From Paractinoplanes deccanensis (GTDB lineage Bacteria > Actinomycetota > Actinomycetes > Mycobacteriales > Micromonosporaceae), in assembly GCF_016862115.1 (NCBI RefSeq), contig NZ_BOMI01000137.1, positions 1 to 64,000 of the forward strand: DNA of 64,000 nt. Reading direction: 5' to 3'. This document shows, one piece after another, positions 44,667 to 53,589 of this stretch. Made by a program: the position numbers and the translations under genes. Below the pieces are notes generated by a model. That model did not search any database and was not told the origin of the DNA. It worked only from the letters and a program-made list of their open reading frames with translations. Each line of letters starts with the position of its first letter. The first letter of the stretch is position 1.

Positions 44667-46037
44667 TCAGGACCGCGAAAGACGCCGTAACAGAGAGTCG
44701 GCCCCCATCGGGTAGGCGCCGTGCCGGCGGACCCCGTCGGCCACCTCGCGGTCGGAGGAGATGACCACGATCGGCCGCCCGGACGGCTCGGCACGCACCA
44801 GCTGGCGGATGAGCTCGTCGGCGGTGTCGCCCTTGCGGGAGAAGAGCACCCGCACGCCGCGCGGCGACGGCGGCAGGCCGTGCACCCGCTCGGCGCCGTC
44901 GAAGACGACGGTCACCTCGTCTCCGGTCTGTGCCGCGATGCCGCCCAGGCCGGTGATCAGGCGCTTGCGCTGCTGCTCGAGCGACATCTCGGCGAAGCCG
45001 CGCTTGGTCACGTTGTAGCCGTCGACGATCAGGTGCGCCCGCGGCAGCGCGAGCAGCTGGTCGAGCCGGCCGGGGTCGTCCGTGTCCTGCGCCCGGGCGC
45101 GGGAGCGCTCCGGCGAGCCGGGCACCTCGGCCACCGCCTCGGCCACGAAGTCGGCGGGCAGCTTGTCGGCCGGGTTGAGCGCCAGCTCGCGCCGCAGGCC
45201 GGACGCCGCCTGCCCGATCGTCTCGAGGAGCAGCCAGAGCCGCGCGTCGTCGACCGCCCGGGCGTCCTTGGCGCTCTGTTTGCCCGTGGCGGCCGCCGCC
45301 TCGGCCTCGGCCAGCCGGGTCTTGAGGCGGCGCACCTCGGCGTCGTGGTCGGCCGCCGTACGGGCGATGCGGCCCTTCTCGGTGGCGAGCAGGTCGGTGG
45401 CGCGCTTGGTGGCGGCCTGGGCCTCGCGCAGCGCCTTGGCCGTCGACCGGGCCTCCTCGCGGAGCTGGCCCATCTCCTCACGGACCCGGGCCAGCTCGTC
45501 GCGGAGCTTGTCGGCCTCGACCTTGGCGACCGCCCGGTCGTGCTCGGCGCGGGCGGCCCGCTGCTCGGCCTCGCGCACCTGGCTCGCGACCGCGGCGCTG
45601 TCGGCCTCGGCGATCACCGCGTGGCCGGCCTTGTCGATCAGGTCACGCCAGCCCTCGGGGCGGGTCAGGTAGGCCAGCGCGGCGACCTCGACCGGGTCGG
45701 CCGCGGCCGGCGCCACGCCGCCCGCGACGGCGGCGCCCAGGTCACCGGTGTCGGCCACCACGCGCGTGCTGATGCGCTGGCGGAAGAGCGGGTCGGCGGC
45801 GAGCTGCGCGGCGATCTCGCGGCCGCCGAGCCGGGCGCGGCGATTGGGGGCGAAACGGGCCACCTTGCGCATCTGGACCGGCATCTCGTCGGCCGGCAGC
45901 GAGGGCAGCGCCGCCGCGGACAGCGTCATGATCCGCTGGCGGACCGGCTCGGGCAGAACCGGTTCCGGGGCGTAGTCCGCATCCTGGACGGCCGCCTCCG
46001 ATTCGGGGCGGTCGCTGGAGGGCAATGGCGCGGACAT
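44667..46037 (-). CDS. NYN-domain (YacP-like) putative ribonuclease with coiled coil
   Basis: The 456-residue protein has a long helical/coiled-coil middle (about 150-290, Ala/Glu/Arg-rich heptads) and a C-terminal NYN domain: HLIVDGYNVTKRGF (first Asp), VTVVFDGAE (second), FSRKGDTADELI (third) and VVISSDREVADGVRRHGA. These are the acidic residues of the PIN-like fold seen in the RNase Rae1/YacP. RNA cleavage is inferred. It is divergent from the exonuclease-UvrC fusion gene. Confidence 0.85.
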   Translation of the reverse strand: MSAPLPSSDRPESEAAVQDADYAPEPVLPEPVRQRIMTLSAAALPSLPADEMPVQMRKVARFAPNRRARLGGREIAAQLAADPLFRQRISTRVVADTGDLGAAVAGGVAPAAADPVEVAALAYLTRPEGWRDLIDKAGHAVIAEADSAAVASQVREAEQRAARAEHDRAVAKVEADKLRDELARVREEMGQLREEARSTAKALREAQAATKRATDLLATEKGRIARTAADHDAEVRRLKTRLAEAEAAAATGKQSAKDARAVDDARLWLLLETIGQAASGLRRELALNPADKLPADFVAEAVAEVPGSPERSRARAQDTDDPGRLDQLLALPRAHLIVDGYNVTKRGFAEMSLEQQRKRLITGLGGIAAQTGDEVTVVFDGAERVHGLPPSPRGVRVLFSRKGDTADELIRQLVRAEPSGRPIVVISSDREVADGVRRHGAYPMGADSLLRRLSRS

Positions 46038-46112
46038 CTACCTATTCTCACACCGCGGGCTGCGGAAAAGCTTGTCGAAGCAAGTGATCTTTTATCCCGC
46101 CCCAGCGGGAAC

Positions 46113-47942
46113 ATGTCATACCCCCTCTCTAATCTGCCCCGCGTGGCACAACCCGCATACGTCCAGGGCACTCTGGACACGCTTCTCAGCGCCGACGGCT
46201 CGGTCGAGCCGGCGGCGCTCTCGCTCGCCGACACGACCTTCGTCGTGCTCGACCTCGAGACCACGGGCGGCGCGGCCGACGGCGGCGGCATCACCGAGAT
46301 CGGCGCGGTCAAGGTGCGCGGCGGCGTGGAGCTCGGCGCGTTCCAGACCCTGGTCAACCCGGGTGAGCGGCTGCCGCCGTTCATCACCGTGCTGACCGGC
46401 ATCACCGAGGCGATGCTCGCCCCCGCCCCGCCGATCGAGTCGGTGCTGCCCAGCCTGCTCGAGTTCCTCCGCGGCGCCGTCCTGGTGGCCCACAACGCGC
46501 CCTACGACGTGGGCTTCCTCAAGGCGGCCTGCGCCCGGCACGGCTACGCGTGGCCCAGCCCGCGGGTGCTCGACACCGCCGCGATCGCCCGCCGGGCGCT
46601 CACCCGCGACGAGGTGCCCAACCGCAAGCTCGGCACGCTGGCCCAGTTCTTCCGCTCGGCCGTCGAGCCCACCCACCGGGCCCTCGACGACGCCCGGGCC
46701 ACGGTCGACGTGCTCCACGGGCTGATCGAGCGCATGGGCAGCTTCCGGGTGCACACGCTCGGCGACGCGATCGACTTCGCCCGGGCGGTCACCCCCACCC
46801 AGCGGCGCAAGCGCCACCTCGCCGACGACCTGCCGAGCGTCCCGGGGGTCTACGTCTTCCGGGCCGCCGACGACCGCCCGCTCTACGTCGGCACGTCCAA
46901 GGACATCGCCAAACGGGTGAAGAGCTACTTCACCGCCAGCGAGAAACGCGCGCGGATCTCCGAGATGCTCGCCGCGGCCACCCGGGTCGAGGCCGTCGAG
47001 TGCGCCCACTCGCTCGAGGCCGAGGTCCGCGAGCTGCGGCTCATCGCGGCGCACTCCCCGCCGTACAACCGCAGGTCGAAGTATCCCGAGCGGGTCGTCT
47101 GGCTCAAGCTGACCGACGAGCCCTATCCGCGCCTGTCGGTGGTCCGCTCGCTCGCCGACGACAACGCCGCCTACCTCGGCCCGTTCTCGTCGCGGCGCAC
47201 GGCCGAGCTGGCCGCGGCCGGGGTCTACGACGCCGTGCCGATGCGCCAGTGCACCCACAAGCTCTCGCTGCGCACGCCCATCGCCGCCTGCGCCCTGGCC
47301 GAGCTGGGCAAATGCCCCGCGCCGTGCGAGCACAAAATCACCCCTGAGGAGTACGCGGCGAGGGCCGCCCAGCCCTTTCGCACGGCGACCCACGGCGACC
47401 CCGAGCCGGTGATCCGTTCCCTGGTCGACCGCATGGAGGCGCTCTCCGACCGCCGGCGCTACGAGGAGGCCGCCGTCCTGCGCTCCCGCCTGATCGCGCT
47501 GCTGCGGGCGACCGTGCGCATGCAGCGGCTGTCCGCTGTCACCCGGCTCGCCGAGGTGGTCGCGGCCCGGCGCAACGACGTCGGCGGCTGGGAGATCGTC
47601 GTCGTGCGCCACGGCCGGCTCGCCGCGGCGGCCACCTCCCCGCCGTACGAACATCCCCGCCCGACCCTCGACGCCGCCCGGATGACCGCCGAGACGGTCC
47701 TACCCGGACCGGGCCCGGTGCCCGCCGCCTCCGCCGAGGAGACCGAGCGGATCCTCGCCTGGCTCGAACGAGCCGACACCCGGTTGGTGGAAACTTCCGG
47801 CGACTGGGTGTCACCGGTTCGTGGCGCCGCGCGCTTCACCGACCTGCTCAACCGGGCAGAAGCGGCAGCTTCGGGCAAAGACTCGTCCGTTCGCTCATCT
47901 GTAACTGACCGTTCGGATGACGCTCGCTCGCTTAGGCTGTAA
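46113..47942 (+). CDS. DEDDh exonuclease fused to the N-terminal half of UvrC (Rv2191-like)
   Basis: The 609-residue protein joins an exonuclease domain (about 45-210: FVVLDLETTGG, VAHNAPYDVGFL, HRALDDARATV) to a GIY-YIG domain (VPGVYVFRAADDRPLYVGTS then KDIAKRVKSYF) and a UvrC-like Cys/UVR region (PCEHKITPEEYAARAAQPF, then the UVR-like RRRYEEAAVLRSRL). The UvrC C-terminal nuclease and HhH domains are absent. It corresponds to mycobacterial Rv2191 and is probably a DNA-repair nuclease distinct from UvrC. A GTG at 46143 is an alternative start. Confidence 0.9.
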   Translation: MSYPLSNLPRVAQPAYVQGTLDTLLSADGSVEPAALSLADTTFVVLDLETTGGAADGGGITEIGAVKVRGGVELGAFQTLVNPGERLPPFITVLTGITEAMLAPAPPIESVLPSLLEFLRGAVLVAHNAPYDVGFLKAACARHGYAWPSPRVLDTAAIARRALTRDEVPNRKLGTLAQFFRSAVEPTHRALDDARATVDVLHGLIERMGSFRVHTLGDAIDFARAVTPTQRRKRHLADDLPSVPGVYVFRAADDRPLYVGTSKDIAKRVKSYFTASEKRARISEMLAAATRVEAVECAHSLEAEVRELRLIAAHSPPYNRRSKYPERVVWLKLTDEPYPRLSVVRSLADDNAAYLGPFSSRRTAELAAAGVYDAVPMRQCTHKLSLRTPIAACALAELGKCPAPCEHKITPEEYAARAAQPFRTATHGDPEPVIRSLVDRMEALSDRRRYEEAAVLRSRLIALLRATVRMQRLSAVTRLAEVVAARRNDVGGWEIVVVRHGRLAAAATSPPYEHPRPTLDAARMTAETVLPGPGPVPAASAEETERILAWLERADTRLVETSGDWVSPVRGAARFTDLLNRAEAAASGKDSSVRSSVTDRSDDARSLRL

Positions 47943-48030
47943 GGCAAGCGAAATCTCCGGCCTGGTTCGCGGGGCTTCGCGGCGATTTGGTCCCGCGGTC
48001 ACGCGGGCCACTGCGGTGAGGGGGTGTCCA

Positions 48031-49821
48031 GTGGACGTCGACGCCGGCCACGGCGCCGCCCTTGGACGTGCCCTCCCGAAGCCTGCCGCCGAGGTGTCAC
48101 TCGGCCGCCGCCTGCGGTCGTTCCTGAGCTTTCAGGGCAACGACGACGACCCGGTCACCGTCCTCACGCGCACCCACCGGGCGATCCATCCGTCCGCCGA
48201 CGCCGGGGTGCTGCGGCGCAGCTACGCCATCGCGGAAAACATGCACCGCGGCCAGATGCGCAAGAGCGGCGACCCGTACATCACGCACCCGCTCGCCGTC
48301 GCCCAGATCTGCGCCGACCTCGGCATGGACACCACGACCCTGGTCGCCGCCCTGCTGCACGACACGGTCGAGGACACGAGCTACACACTCGAGGCGCTGC
48401 ACGGCGACTTCGGCCCCGAGGTGGCCCACCTCGTCGACGGCGTGACCAAGTTCGACAAGGCGTTCTACGGCAAGGTCGCCGAGGCCGAGACCATCCGCAA
48501 GATGATCGTGGCGGCCGGCAAGGACGTCCGCGTCCTGGTGATCAAGCTGGCCGACCGGCTGCACAACATGCGCACGCTCGACGCCCGCTCCCCCGCCAGC
48601 CGGGCCCGCATCGCCACGGCCACCCTCGACGTGCTGGTGCCGCTCTGTGACCGGCTCGGCATCCAGGCCCTCAAGCGCGACCTCGACGACGTGGTGCTCT
48701 ACCACCTCGAGCCCGAGTCCTACGCGCGCATCGACGAGCACGTCAAAAATCGTCCCGGCTGGAGCGAATACCTGGCCGAGGTGAGCGCCAAGGCGCGCAC
48801 GGCGCTGCGCCGCTCCCGGGTGTCGGCCGAGGTCACCCCGCGCCCCCGGCACTACTACTCGATCTGGAAGGACACGGTCGCCGGCGGCCACAAGGTGCCC
48901 TTCGACCTGCCGCGCATCGCGGTCGTGGTCGACGGCCCCGAGACCGACTGCTACGCGGCCCTCGGCGCCATCCACGGGCAGTGGCGGCCCGTCGCCGGCC
49001 GGTTCAAGGACTTCATCGCCTCACCCAAGAACAACCTCTACCGCTCGCTGCACACCACCGTGACCGGCCCCGACGGCCGCCTGGTCGAGGTGCTGATCCG
49101 CACCGAGACGATGCACGACTACTCGGAATACGGCGTGGCCACCACCTACCGCTATCCGAAGTACGCGCAGACCGCCGAGGCGTCCGGCGCCGACCAGCTC
49201 ACCTGGCTCAAGCGGGTCCTCGACTGGCAGCAGGACACCACCGACGCCGCCCAGTTCCTCGCCTCGCTGCGCTGCGACCTCGCCGAGGCCCAGATCACCG
49301 TGTTCGCCCACGGGCACGCCTTCGAGCTGCCGAGCGGCTCCACCCCCGTCGATCTGGCGTACGAGCTGGGCCCGCAAAAGGGTGACCAGTGTCTCGCGGC
49401 TACGATCAACGGCCGGCTGGCGCCGTTGAGCTCCCAGCTCCGCGACGGCGACGTGGTCGAGATCTTCTCCGAGACCGACGGTCACGTCGAGGTCGAGCCC
49501 AACGCGCCGCGCGGCCCGCGCAAGGAGTGGCTGGGCTTCGTCAAGTCGAGCCAGGCCCAGCTCCAGATCAATCGTTACTTCGACGAAAAGAACGAGCCGG
49601 GCATCAGCATCGCCGACAAGGTGCGGCTGGGCCGCGCCACTATCGGCCTGACCCTGCGCAAGCACGACCGGGGCCTGGCCAGCGAGGTGCCGCTGCGCCG
49701 CCTCGCCGAGGAGCTGGGCTACCCCGACCTCGAGACCATGCTGGTCGCCGTCTGCGAGCGCAACCTCGAGCCGGACGCGGTCGTCGAGCAGCTCATCGCC
49801 CTCGTCGACCACCCCGATTAG
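48031..49821 (+). CDS. RSH (RelA/SpoT homologue) protein, HD and degenerate synthetase with TGS
   Basis: The product has 596 residues from the GTG at 48031 behind gaggggg; an upstream ATG would overlap the previous gene. The hydrolase HD domain is intact (THPLAVAQ, LLHDTVEDT, KLADRLHNMRTL). The synthetase domain keeps YSIWKD, CYAALGAIHGQW, KDFIASPKNNLYRSLHTT and EVLIRTETMH, but the segment around FDLPRIAVVVDG differs from the usual D-x4-R pattern, so (p)ppGpp synthesis is doubtful. A TGS domain follows; the C-terminal ACT domain is missing. It is probably a second, hydrolase-leaning alarmone enzyme. Confidence 0.87.
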   Translation: MDVDAGHGAALGRALPKPAAEVSLGRRLRSFLSFQGNDDDPVTVLTRTHRAIHPSADAGVLRRSYAIAENMHRGQMRKSGDPYITHPLAVAQICADLGMDTTTLVAALLHDTVEDTSYTLEALHGDFGPEVAHLVDGVTKFDKAFYGKVAEAETIRKMIVAAGKDVRVLVIKLADRLHNMRTLDARSPASRARIATATLDVLVPLCDRLGIQALKRDLDDVVLYHLEPESYARIDEHVKNRPGWSEYLAEVSAKARTALRRSRVSAEVTPRPRHYYSIWKDTVAGGHKVPFDLPRIAVVVDGPETDCYAALGAIHGQWRPVAGRFKDFIASPKNNLYRSLHTTVTGPDGRLVEVLIRTETMHDYSEYGVATTYRYPKYAQTAEASGADQLTWLKRVLDWQQDTTDAAQFLASLRCDLAEAQITVFAHGHAFELPSGSTPVDLAYELGPQKGDQCLAATINGRLAPLSSQLRDGDVVEIFSETDGHVEVEPNAPRGPRKEWLGFVKSSQAQLQINRYFDEKNEPGISIADKVRLGRATIGLTLRKHDRGLASEVPLRRLAEELGYPDLETMLVAVCERNLEPDAVVEQLIALVDHPD

Positions 49822-49842
49822 AGTCCCAGTAGCCTTGCGCTT

Positions 49843-50610
49843 GTGAGTTTCCCTCGGGTCGTTCGGGCGTACGCGTATCAGGCCTTCTACCGGTTGCCGA
49901 GCGCCGCCCGCCGCCGCATCGCCGGGCTGGTCGCCCCGAGATACCTCGTGGGCGCCGTGGCGGTGATCCGTGACACCGAGTCGAGCGACCCCGACCGCAT
50001 CCTGCTGCTGCGCCAACCGCCCAACCGGGGCTGGAGCCTCCCCGCCGGCCTGCTCAAGAAGCACGAGCGCGCCGAGGTGGGCGCGGCCCGCGAGCTGTTC
50101 GAGGAGACGGGCGTACGCCTCGCCCCGGCCGACCTGACCCCCGGCAACCCCAACGCGATCATCCACCCGGTCGGCGTGGTCGACACGGTCTTCTTCGGCT
50201 CGGTCCCAGCGTCCACCACCCGGCTGGCCGTCGACGGCGGCGAGATCCTCGAGGCGGCCTGGTTCCCGGTCGACGACCTGCCCCGCCTGACCGTCAACAC
50301 GGCCCACCTGCTCGCTCAGTACGACATCGGCGGCGCGCAGACCGCGGAGCTGGCCCGCCGAAAGGCCGCCCGCGAGGCCGAGGTGACCGGCGACCCCAAG
50401 CCCGCCGACCCGACGGCCAGCGACCCACAGCCTGGCGATCCGAAAGCCGGCGACCCCAAAACCGGCGACCCCAAAACCGGCGACCCCAAAACCGGCGACC
50501 CCAAAACCGGCGACCCCAAGACCGCCGATCCCAAGACCGCCGACCCCAAGACCGGCGACCCCAAAACCGGCGACCCCAAGGCCGGCGACCCGAAGACCGC
50601 GGATCAGTGA
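49843..50610 (+). CDS. NUDIX hydrolase with a C-terminal pentapeptide repeat tail
   Basis: The 255-residue protein (GTG start) has the NUDIX box G-x5-E-x7-REUxEExGU as GLLKKHERAEVGAARELFEE and then TGV, in a domain of about 35-165. It hydrolyses some nucleoside diphosphate derivative. From residue 183 to 252 the sequence is 14 repeats of a pentapeptide, mostly GDPKT, which is disordered and not part of the fold. The last codons overlap the next gene by four bases (GTGA). Confidence 0.88.
   Translation: MSFPRVVRAYAYQAFYRLPSAARRRIAGLVAPRYLVGAVAVIRDTESSDPDRILLLRQPPNRGWSLPAGLLKKHERAEVGAARELFEETGVRLAPADLTPGNPNAIIHPVGVVDTVFFGSVPASTTRLAVDGGEILEAAWFPVDDLPRLTVNTAHLLAQYDIGGAQTAELARRKAAREAEVTGDPKPADPTASDPQPGDPKAGDPKTGDPKTGDPKTGDPKTGDPKTADPKTADPKTGDPKTGDPKAGDPKTADQ
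50389..50598 (+). repeat. 15-bp coding minisatellite, 14 units
   Basis: Fourteen units of the form ggcgaccccaaaacc encode (G/A)DPK(T/A) at the NUDIX C-terminus; eight units are GDPKT or differ only at synonymous sites. The period preserves the frame, and copy number could vary between strains. Confidence 0.92.
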
Positions 50611-51443
50611 CCGAAGTCTGCGGCGTCGTCCTGGCGGCCGGCGAGGGTCAGCGGCTGCGCCCGCTCACCGAGATCCTGCCCAAGGCGCTCTGCCCGGTCG
50701 GCAACGTCGCGCTGCTCGACCGCGCGCTGGCGAGGCTGGCCGCGCTCGGCCTCTCCGGCCCGGGAAAGGCCGCCGTCAACGCCGCCTACCTTGCCGAGCA
50801 GGTCGTGGCGCACGTCGGCGACCGCGCGCACCTGTCCGTCGAGCCCGACGGCCCGGTCGGCACGTCCGGCGGCGTGGGGCGGCTCAAGGGCTGGATCGAC
50901 GGCCGCGGCGCACTGGTGGGCAACGCCGACGCCTATCTGGCCGATCCCGGTCGTGAGCCGGGTAAGGACATCGCCGCGCTGCTCGACGGCTGGTCCGGCG
51001 ACACCGTTCGCATGCTCACCAAGACCAACCCGCCCGGCGCGACCGGCGGTTTCAGCGGCCGCCGCTTCGCCGGCTTCTCGCTGCTGCCGTGGCGCTACGT
51101 CCGCGGCCTCTCCACCGAGCACAGTGATCTGGTGCGCACCGTCTGGCGGCCCGCCGAGGCCGAGGACGCCCTCGAGCTGATCAACTACGAGGGTTCCTAC
51201 ATCGACACCGGCACGCCCGGCGACTATCTCACGGCCAATCTGCACGCCGCCCGCGCCCGCACCCTCATCGACCCCACCGCGACGATCACCGGGACCGTCA
51301 CGGACGCCGTGGTGGGCGCGCACGCCACCGTCCACGGCGAGATCACCCGCTGCGTGGTGTGGCCCGGCGCCGAGGTGACCTCCGGCGAACGGCTGACCGA
51401 CGTCATCCGGGCACCCGGCCCGGTGACGGTCGCGGCCGCGTAG
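50607..51443 (+). CDS. NDP-sugar pyrophosphorylase-like nucleotidyltransferase
   Basis: The 278-residue protein begins VCGVVLAAGEGQRLRPLTEI then LPKALCPVGNV, the GxGxRLxPLT...PK signature of sugar-1-phosphate nucleotidyltransferases. LVGNADAYL holds the metal-binding Asp and YIDTGTPGDYL the sugar-binding segment. A short left-handed-helix-like end (TATITGTVTDAVVGAHATVH) follows. The sugar is unknown. The GTG start overlaps the NUDIX stop by four bases, so the two are co-translated. Confidence 0.88.
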   Translation: MTEVCGVVLAAGEGQRLRPLTEILPKALCPVGNVALLDRALARLAALGLSGPGKAAVNAAYLAEQVVAHVGDRAHLSVEPDGPVGTSGGVGRLKGWIDGRGALVGNADAYLADPGREPGKDIAALLDGWSGDTVRMLTKTNPPGATGGFSGRRFAGFSLLPWRYVRGLSTEHSDLVRTVWRPAEAEDALELINYEGSYIDTGTPGDYLTANLHAARARTLIDPTATITGTVTDAVVGAHATVHGEITRCVVWPGAEVTSGERLTDVIRAPGPVTVAAA

Positions 51444-51595
51444 CGGCCGGCGCCACGAGAGCCAGCCGACGCGAAGGCGCCGCGAAAGCCAGCCAGCGCG
51501 CGAAAGCCAACCAACGCCGCGAAGGCGCCGCATAGCCGCCGGCGCCGCGAAAGCCAGCCAACGCCGCGAGACGCGGCGAAGACGCCGGGAAGGCG
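51444..51595. repeat. Degenerate gccagccaacgccgcgaa repeats
   Basis: Several imperfect copies of gcgccgcgaaagccagccaa, about 30-40 bp apart, fill the gap between the nucleotidyltransferase and Lrp-like genes, which converge here. No hairpin terminator of clear form is visible. Confidence 0.6.
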
Positions 51596-51883
51596 TCAGT
51601 CGGCGTCGGGCAGGCCGATCGCGAAGGCGTCCTCGAGGTCGTGCTTCGAATAGGCGCGGAACGCCACGTACGTCTCCGTGTTGACCACGCCGGGGGTCTT
51701 GGAGACGCGGCCGGCGATGACCTCGGCGATGTCGTCGAAGCGGGCCACCCGGACGATCGCGATGAGGTCGGCGCCGCCGGCCACCGAATAGACCTCGCTC
51801 ACGCCGTCGAGCGCGGCGAGCGCCTCGGCCACCTCGGGGATCGAGTCGGTGGCGCAGTCGATGTGCACGATCGCGGTGTTCAC
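51596..51883 (-). CDS. Stand-alone Lrp/AsnC ligand-binding (RAM) domain protein
   Basis: The 95-residue protein (MNTAIVHIDCATDSIPEVAE) is a single ferredoxin-like RAM domain with VSEVYSVAGGADLIAIVRVA and PGVVNTETYVAF; the HTH is absent. Such proteins bind amino acids and may modulate full-length Lrp partners. It lies next to the qcr operon, separated by a terminator. Confidence 0.88.
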   Translation of the reverse strand: MNTAIVHIDCATDSIPEVAEALAALDGVSEVYSVAGGADLIAIVRVARFDDIAEVIAGRVSKTPGVVNTETYVAFRAYSKHDLEDAFAIGLPDAD

Positions 51884-51937
51884 CAGCGGGGCTCCTCGCC
51901 TGTGAGGGGTGCGGATCGCACCAATGCTAACGACGAG

Positions 51938-51963
51938 AAGGGGCCCGCCGAAGCGGGCCCCTT
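51938..51963 (-). terminator. Terminator after qcrB
   Basis: Perfect 11-bp arms aaggggcccgc and gcgggcccctt with the tetraloop cgaa lie 19 bp after the qcrB stop on the minus strand. This ends the qcr operon. Confidence 0.88.
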
Positions 51964-51981
51964 GACGTGACAGCGTGCGGA

Positions 51982-53589
51982 TCAGCGACCGGAGGTGATC
52001 TCCTCGCGCTCGTCGCCGGAGACCGGCGGCATGCCCGGCGAGACCGGGGCCTCGGCCGGCTTCTCCACCGGGTAGAAGAAGCCCTTGATGGCGGGCGCGA
52101 GCGCGCCGACCCGGTTCATCTTCTTCGGGACGACCCAGCCGCCGTACGGCAGCGGCTCGGGGTGACCGTGGTCGTCCACCGGGCCGAGCGGCTGGTGGAC
52201 CTCGACGAACTGCCCGTTCGGCAGGCGGCGGATGATGCCCGTCTCGACGCCGTGCGCCAGCACCTCGCGGTCGTGCTGCTGGAGGCCGAGGCAGACGCGC
52301 ACGGCCAGCCAGTACATCAGCGGCGGCCCGATGATCAGGCCGAGACGTCCGGCCCAGGTCATCGCGTTGAGGCTGATGTGGAACTTGTCGGCGATCACGT
52401 CGTTGGCGCCGGAGATCGTGGCGACCAGGAAGAACGTGAGCGCCATGGCGCCGATGCCGACCCGCTCCGGGTTGTCGCGGGGACGCTCGAGCAGGTTGTG
52501 GATCCGCTTGTCACCGGACTTGCGGGCCTCCAGCCACGGCCAGAGCATCGGCAGCGTGAACAGCGTGCCGAGGCCGACCACCGCGGGCCAGAACAGCGGC
52601 GGGATGCTGTAGTCGCCGATGTAGATCTGCCAGTTCGGCATGAGCCGGACCAGGCCGTCCATGAACATGACGTACCAGTCGGGCTGCGACGCCGAGGAGA
52701 CCTCGGACGCGCGGTACGGGCCGAACAGCCAGATCGGGTTGATCTGGAAGAGACCCGCGAGCAGCGCCACCGTGCCGAAGCAGGCCATGAAGAAGCCGCC
52801 CTGCTTGAGCGCGTAGCGCGGGAACATGCGCTCGCCGACCACGTTGGTGTTGGTCCGCATCGGGCCGGGCCACTGGGTGTGCTTCTGCTTGAACACCAGG
52901 GCCAGGTGGATGCTGATCAGCGCCAGCAGGCCGCCGGGGATCAGCAGCACGTGGGCGATGTAGAAGCGGCCGATGATCAGGTGGCCCGGGAACTCGCCGC
53001 CGAAGACCGCGGCGGAGAGCCAGGTGCCGACCACCGGGATCGACAGCATGATCGCCGACGCGATGCGGAGACCGGTGCCGGAGAGGCCGTCGTCCGGCAG
53101 CGAGTAGCCGGTGAAGCCGGCGAAGAAGCCGAGGAGGAACAGGATGATGCCGATCACCCAGTTGACCTCACGCGGCTTGCGGTAGGCGCCGGTGAAGAAG
53201 ATGCGCGCCATGTGCACGACGATCGACGCCATGAAGAGCAGCGCCGCCCAGTGGTGCATTTGGCGCATGAACAGACCACCGCGCACCTCGAACGACAGGT
53301 GCAGCGACGACTCGTACGCGGCGGACATCTCGGTGCCGCGCAGGGCCGGGTAGGCGCCCTCGTAGGCGACCTCCTTCATCGATGGGTCGAAGAAGAGGGT
53401 CAGGAAGACGCCGGTCAGCAGCAGGATGATGAACGAGAAGAGCGCGATCTCACCCAGCAGGAACGACCAGTGGTCGGGGAACACCTTGTTGAGCAGCGCC
53501 CGCAGCGGCGTGGCCGCCTGGAACCGCTCGTCGGTGCCCCGCGCGATGGTGGCCGGGGCCTGCGCGAGATCTACTTTCCGGCGCTTCAC
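51982..53589 (-). CDS. qcrB: Cytochrome bc1 complex cytochrome b subunit
   Basis: The 535-residue membrane protein is the quinol-oxidising subunit of the actinobacterial bcc complex. Haem b His residues lie in MHHWAALLFMASIVVHMARI and RFYIAHVLLIPGG/ISIHLAL; the Qo-site motif is PDWY (PEWY variant) in QPDWYVMFMDG. The long C-terminal extension (to SGDEREEITSGR) is typical of actinobacteria. It is the last gene of qcrC-qcrA-qcrB, and its start overlaps the qcrA stop by four bases. Confidence 0.96.
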   Translation of the reverse strand: MKRRKVDLAQAPATIARGTDERFQAATPLRALLNKVFPDHWSFLLGEIALFSFIILLLTGVFLTLFFDPSMKEVAYEGAYPALRGTEMSAAYESSLHLSFEVRGGLFMRQMHHWAALLFMASIVVHMARIFFTGAYRKPREVNWVIGIILFLLGFFAGFTGYSLPDDGLSGTGLRIASAIMLSIPVVGTWLSAAVFGGEFPGHLIIGRFYIAHVLLIPGGLLALISIHLALVFKQKHTQWPGPMRTNTNVVGERMFPRYALKQGGFFMACFGTVALLAGLFQINPIWLFGPYRASEVSSASQPDWYVMFMDGLVRLMPNWQIYIGDYSIPPLFWPAVVGLGTLFTLPMLWPWLEARKSGDKRIHNLLERPRDNPERVGIGAMALTFFLVATISGANDVIADKFHISLNAMTWAGRLGLIIGPPLMYWLAVRVCLGLQQHDREVLAHGVETGIIRRLPNGQFVEVHQPLGPVDDHGHPEPLPYGGWVVPKKMNRVGALAPAIKGFFYPVEKPAEAPVSPGMPPVSGDEREEITSGR

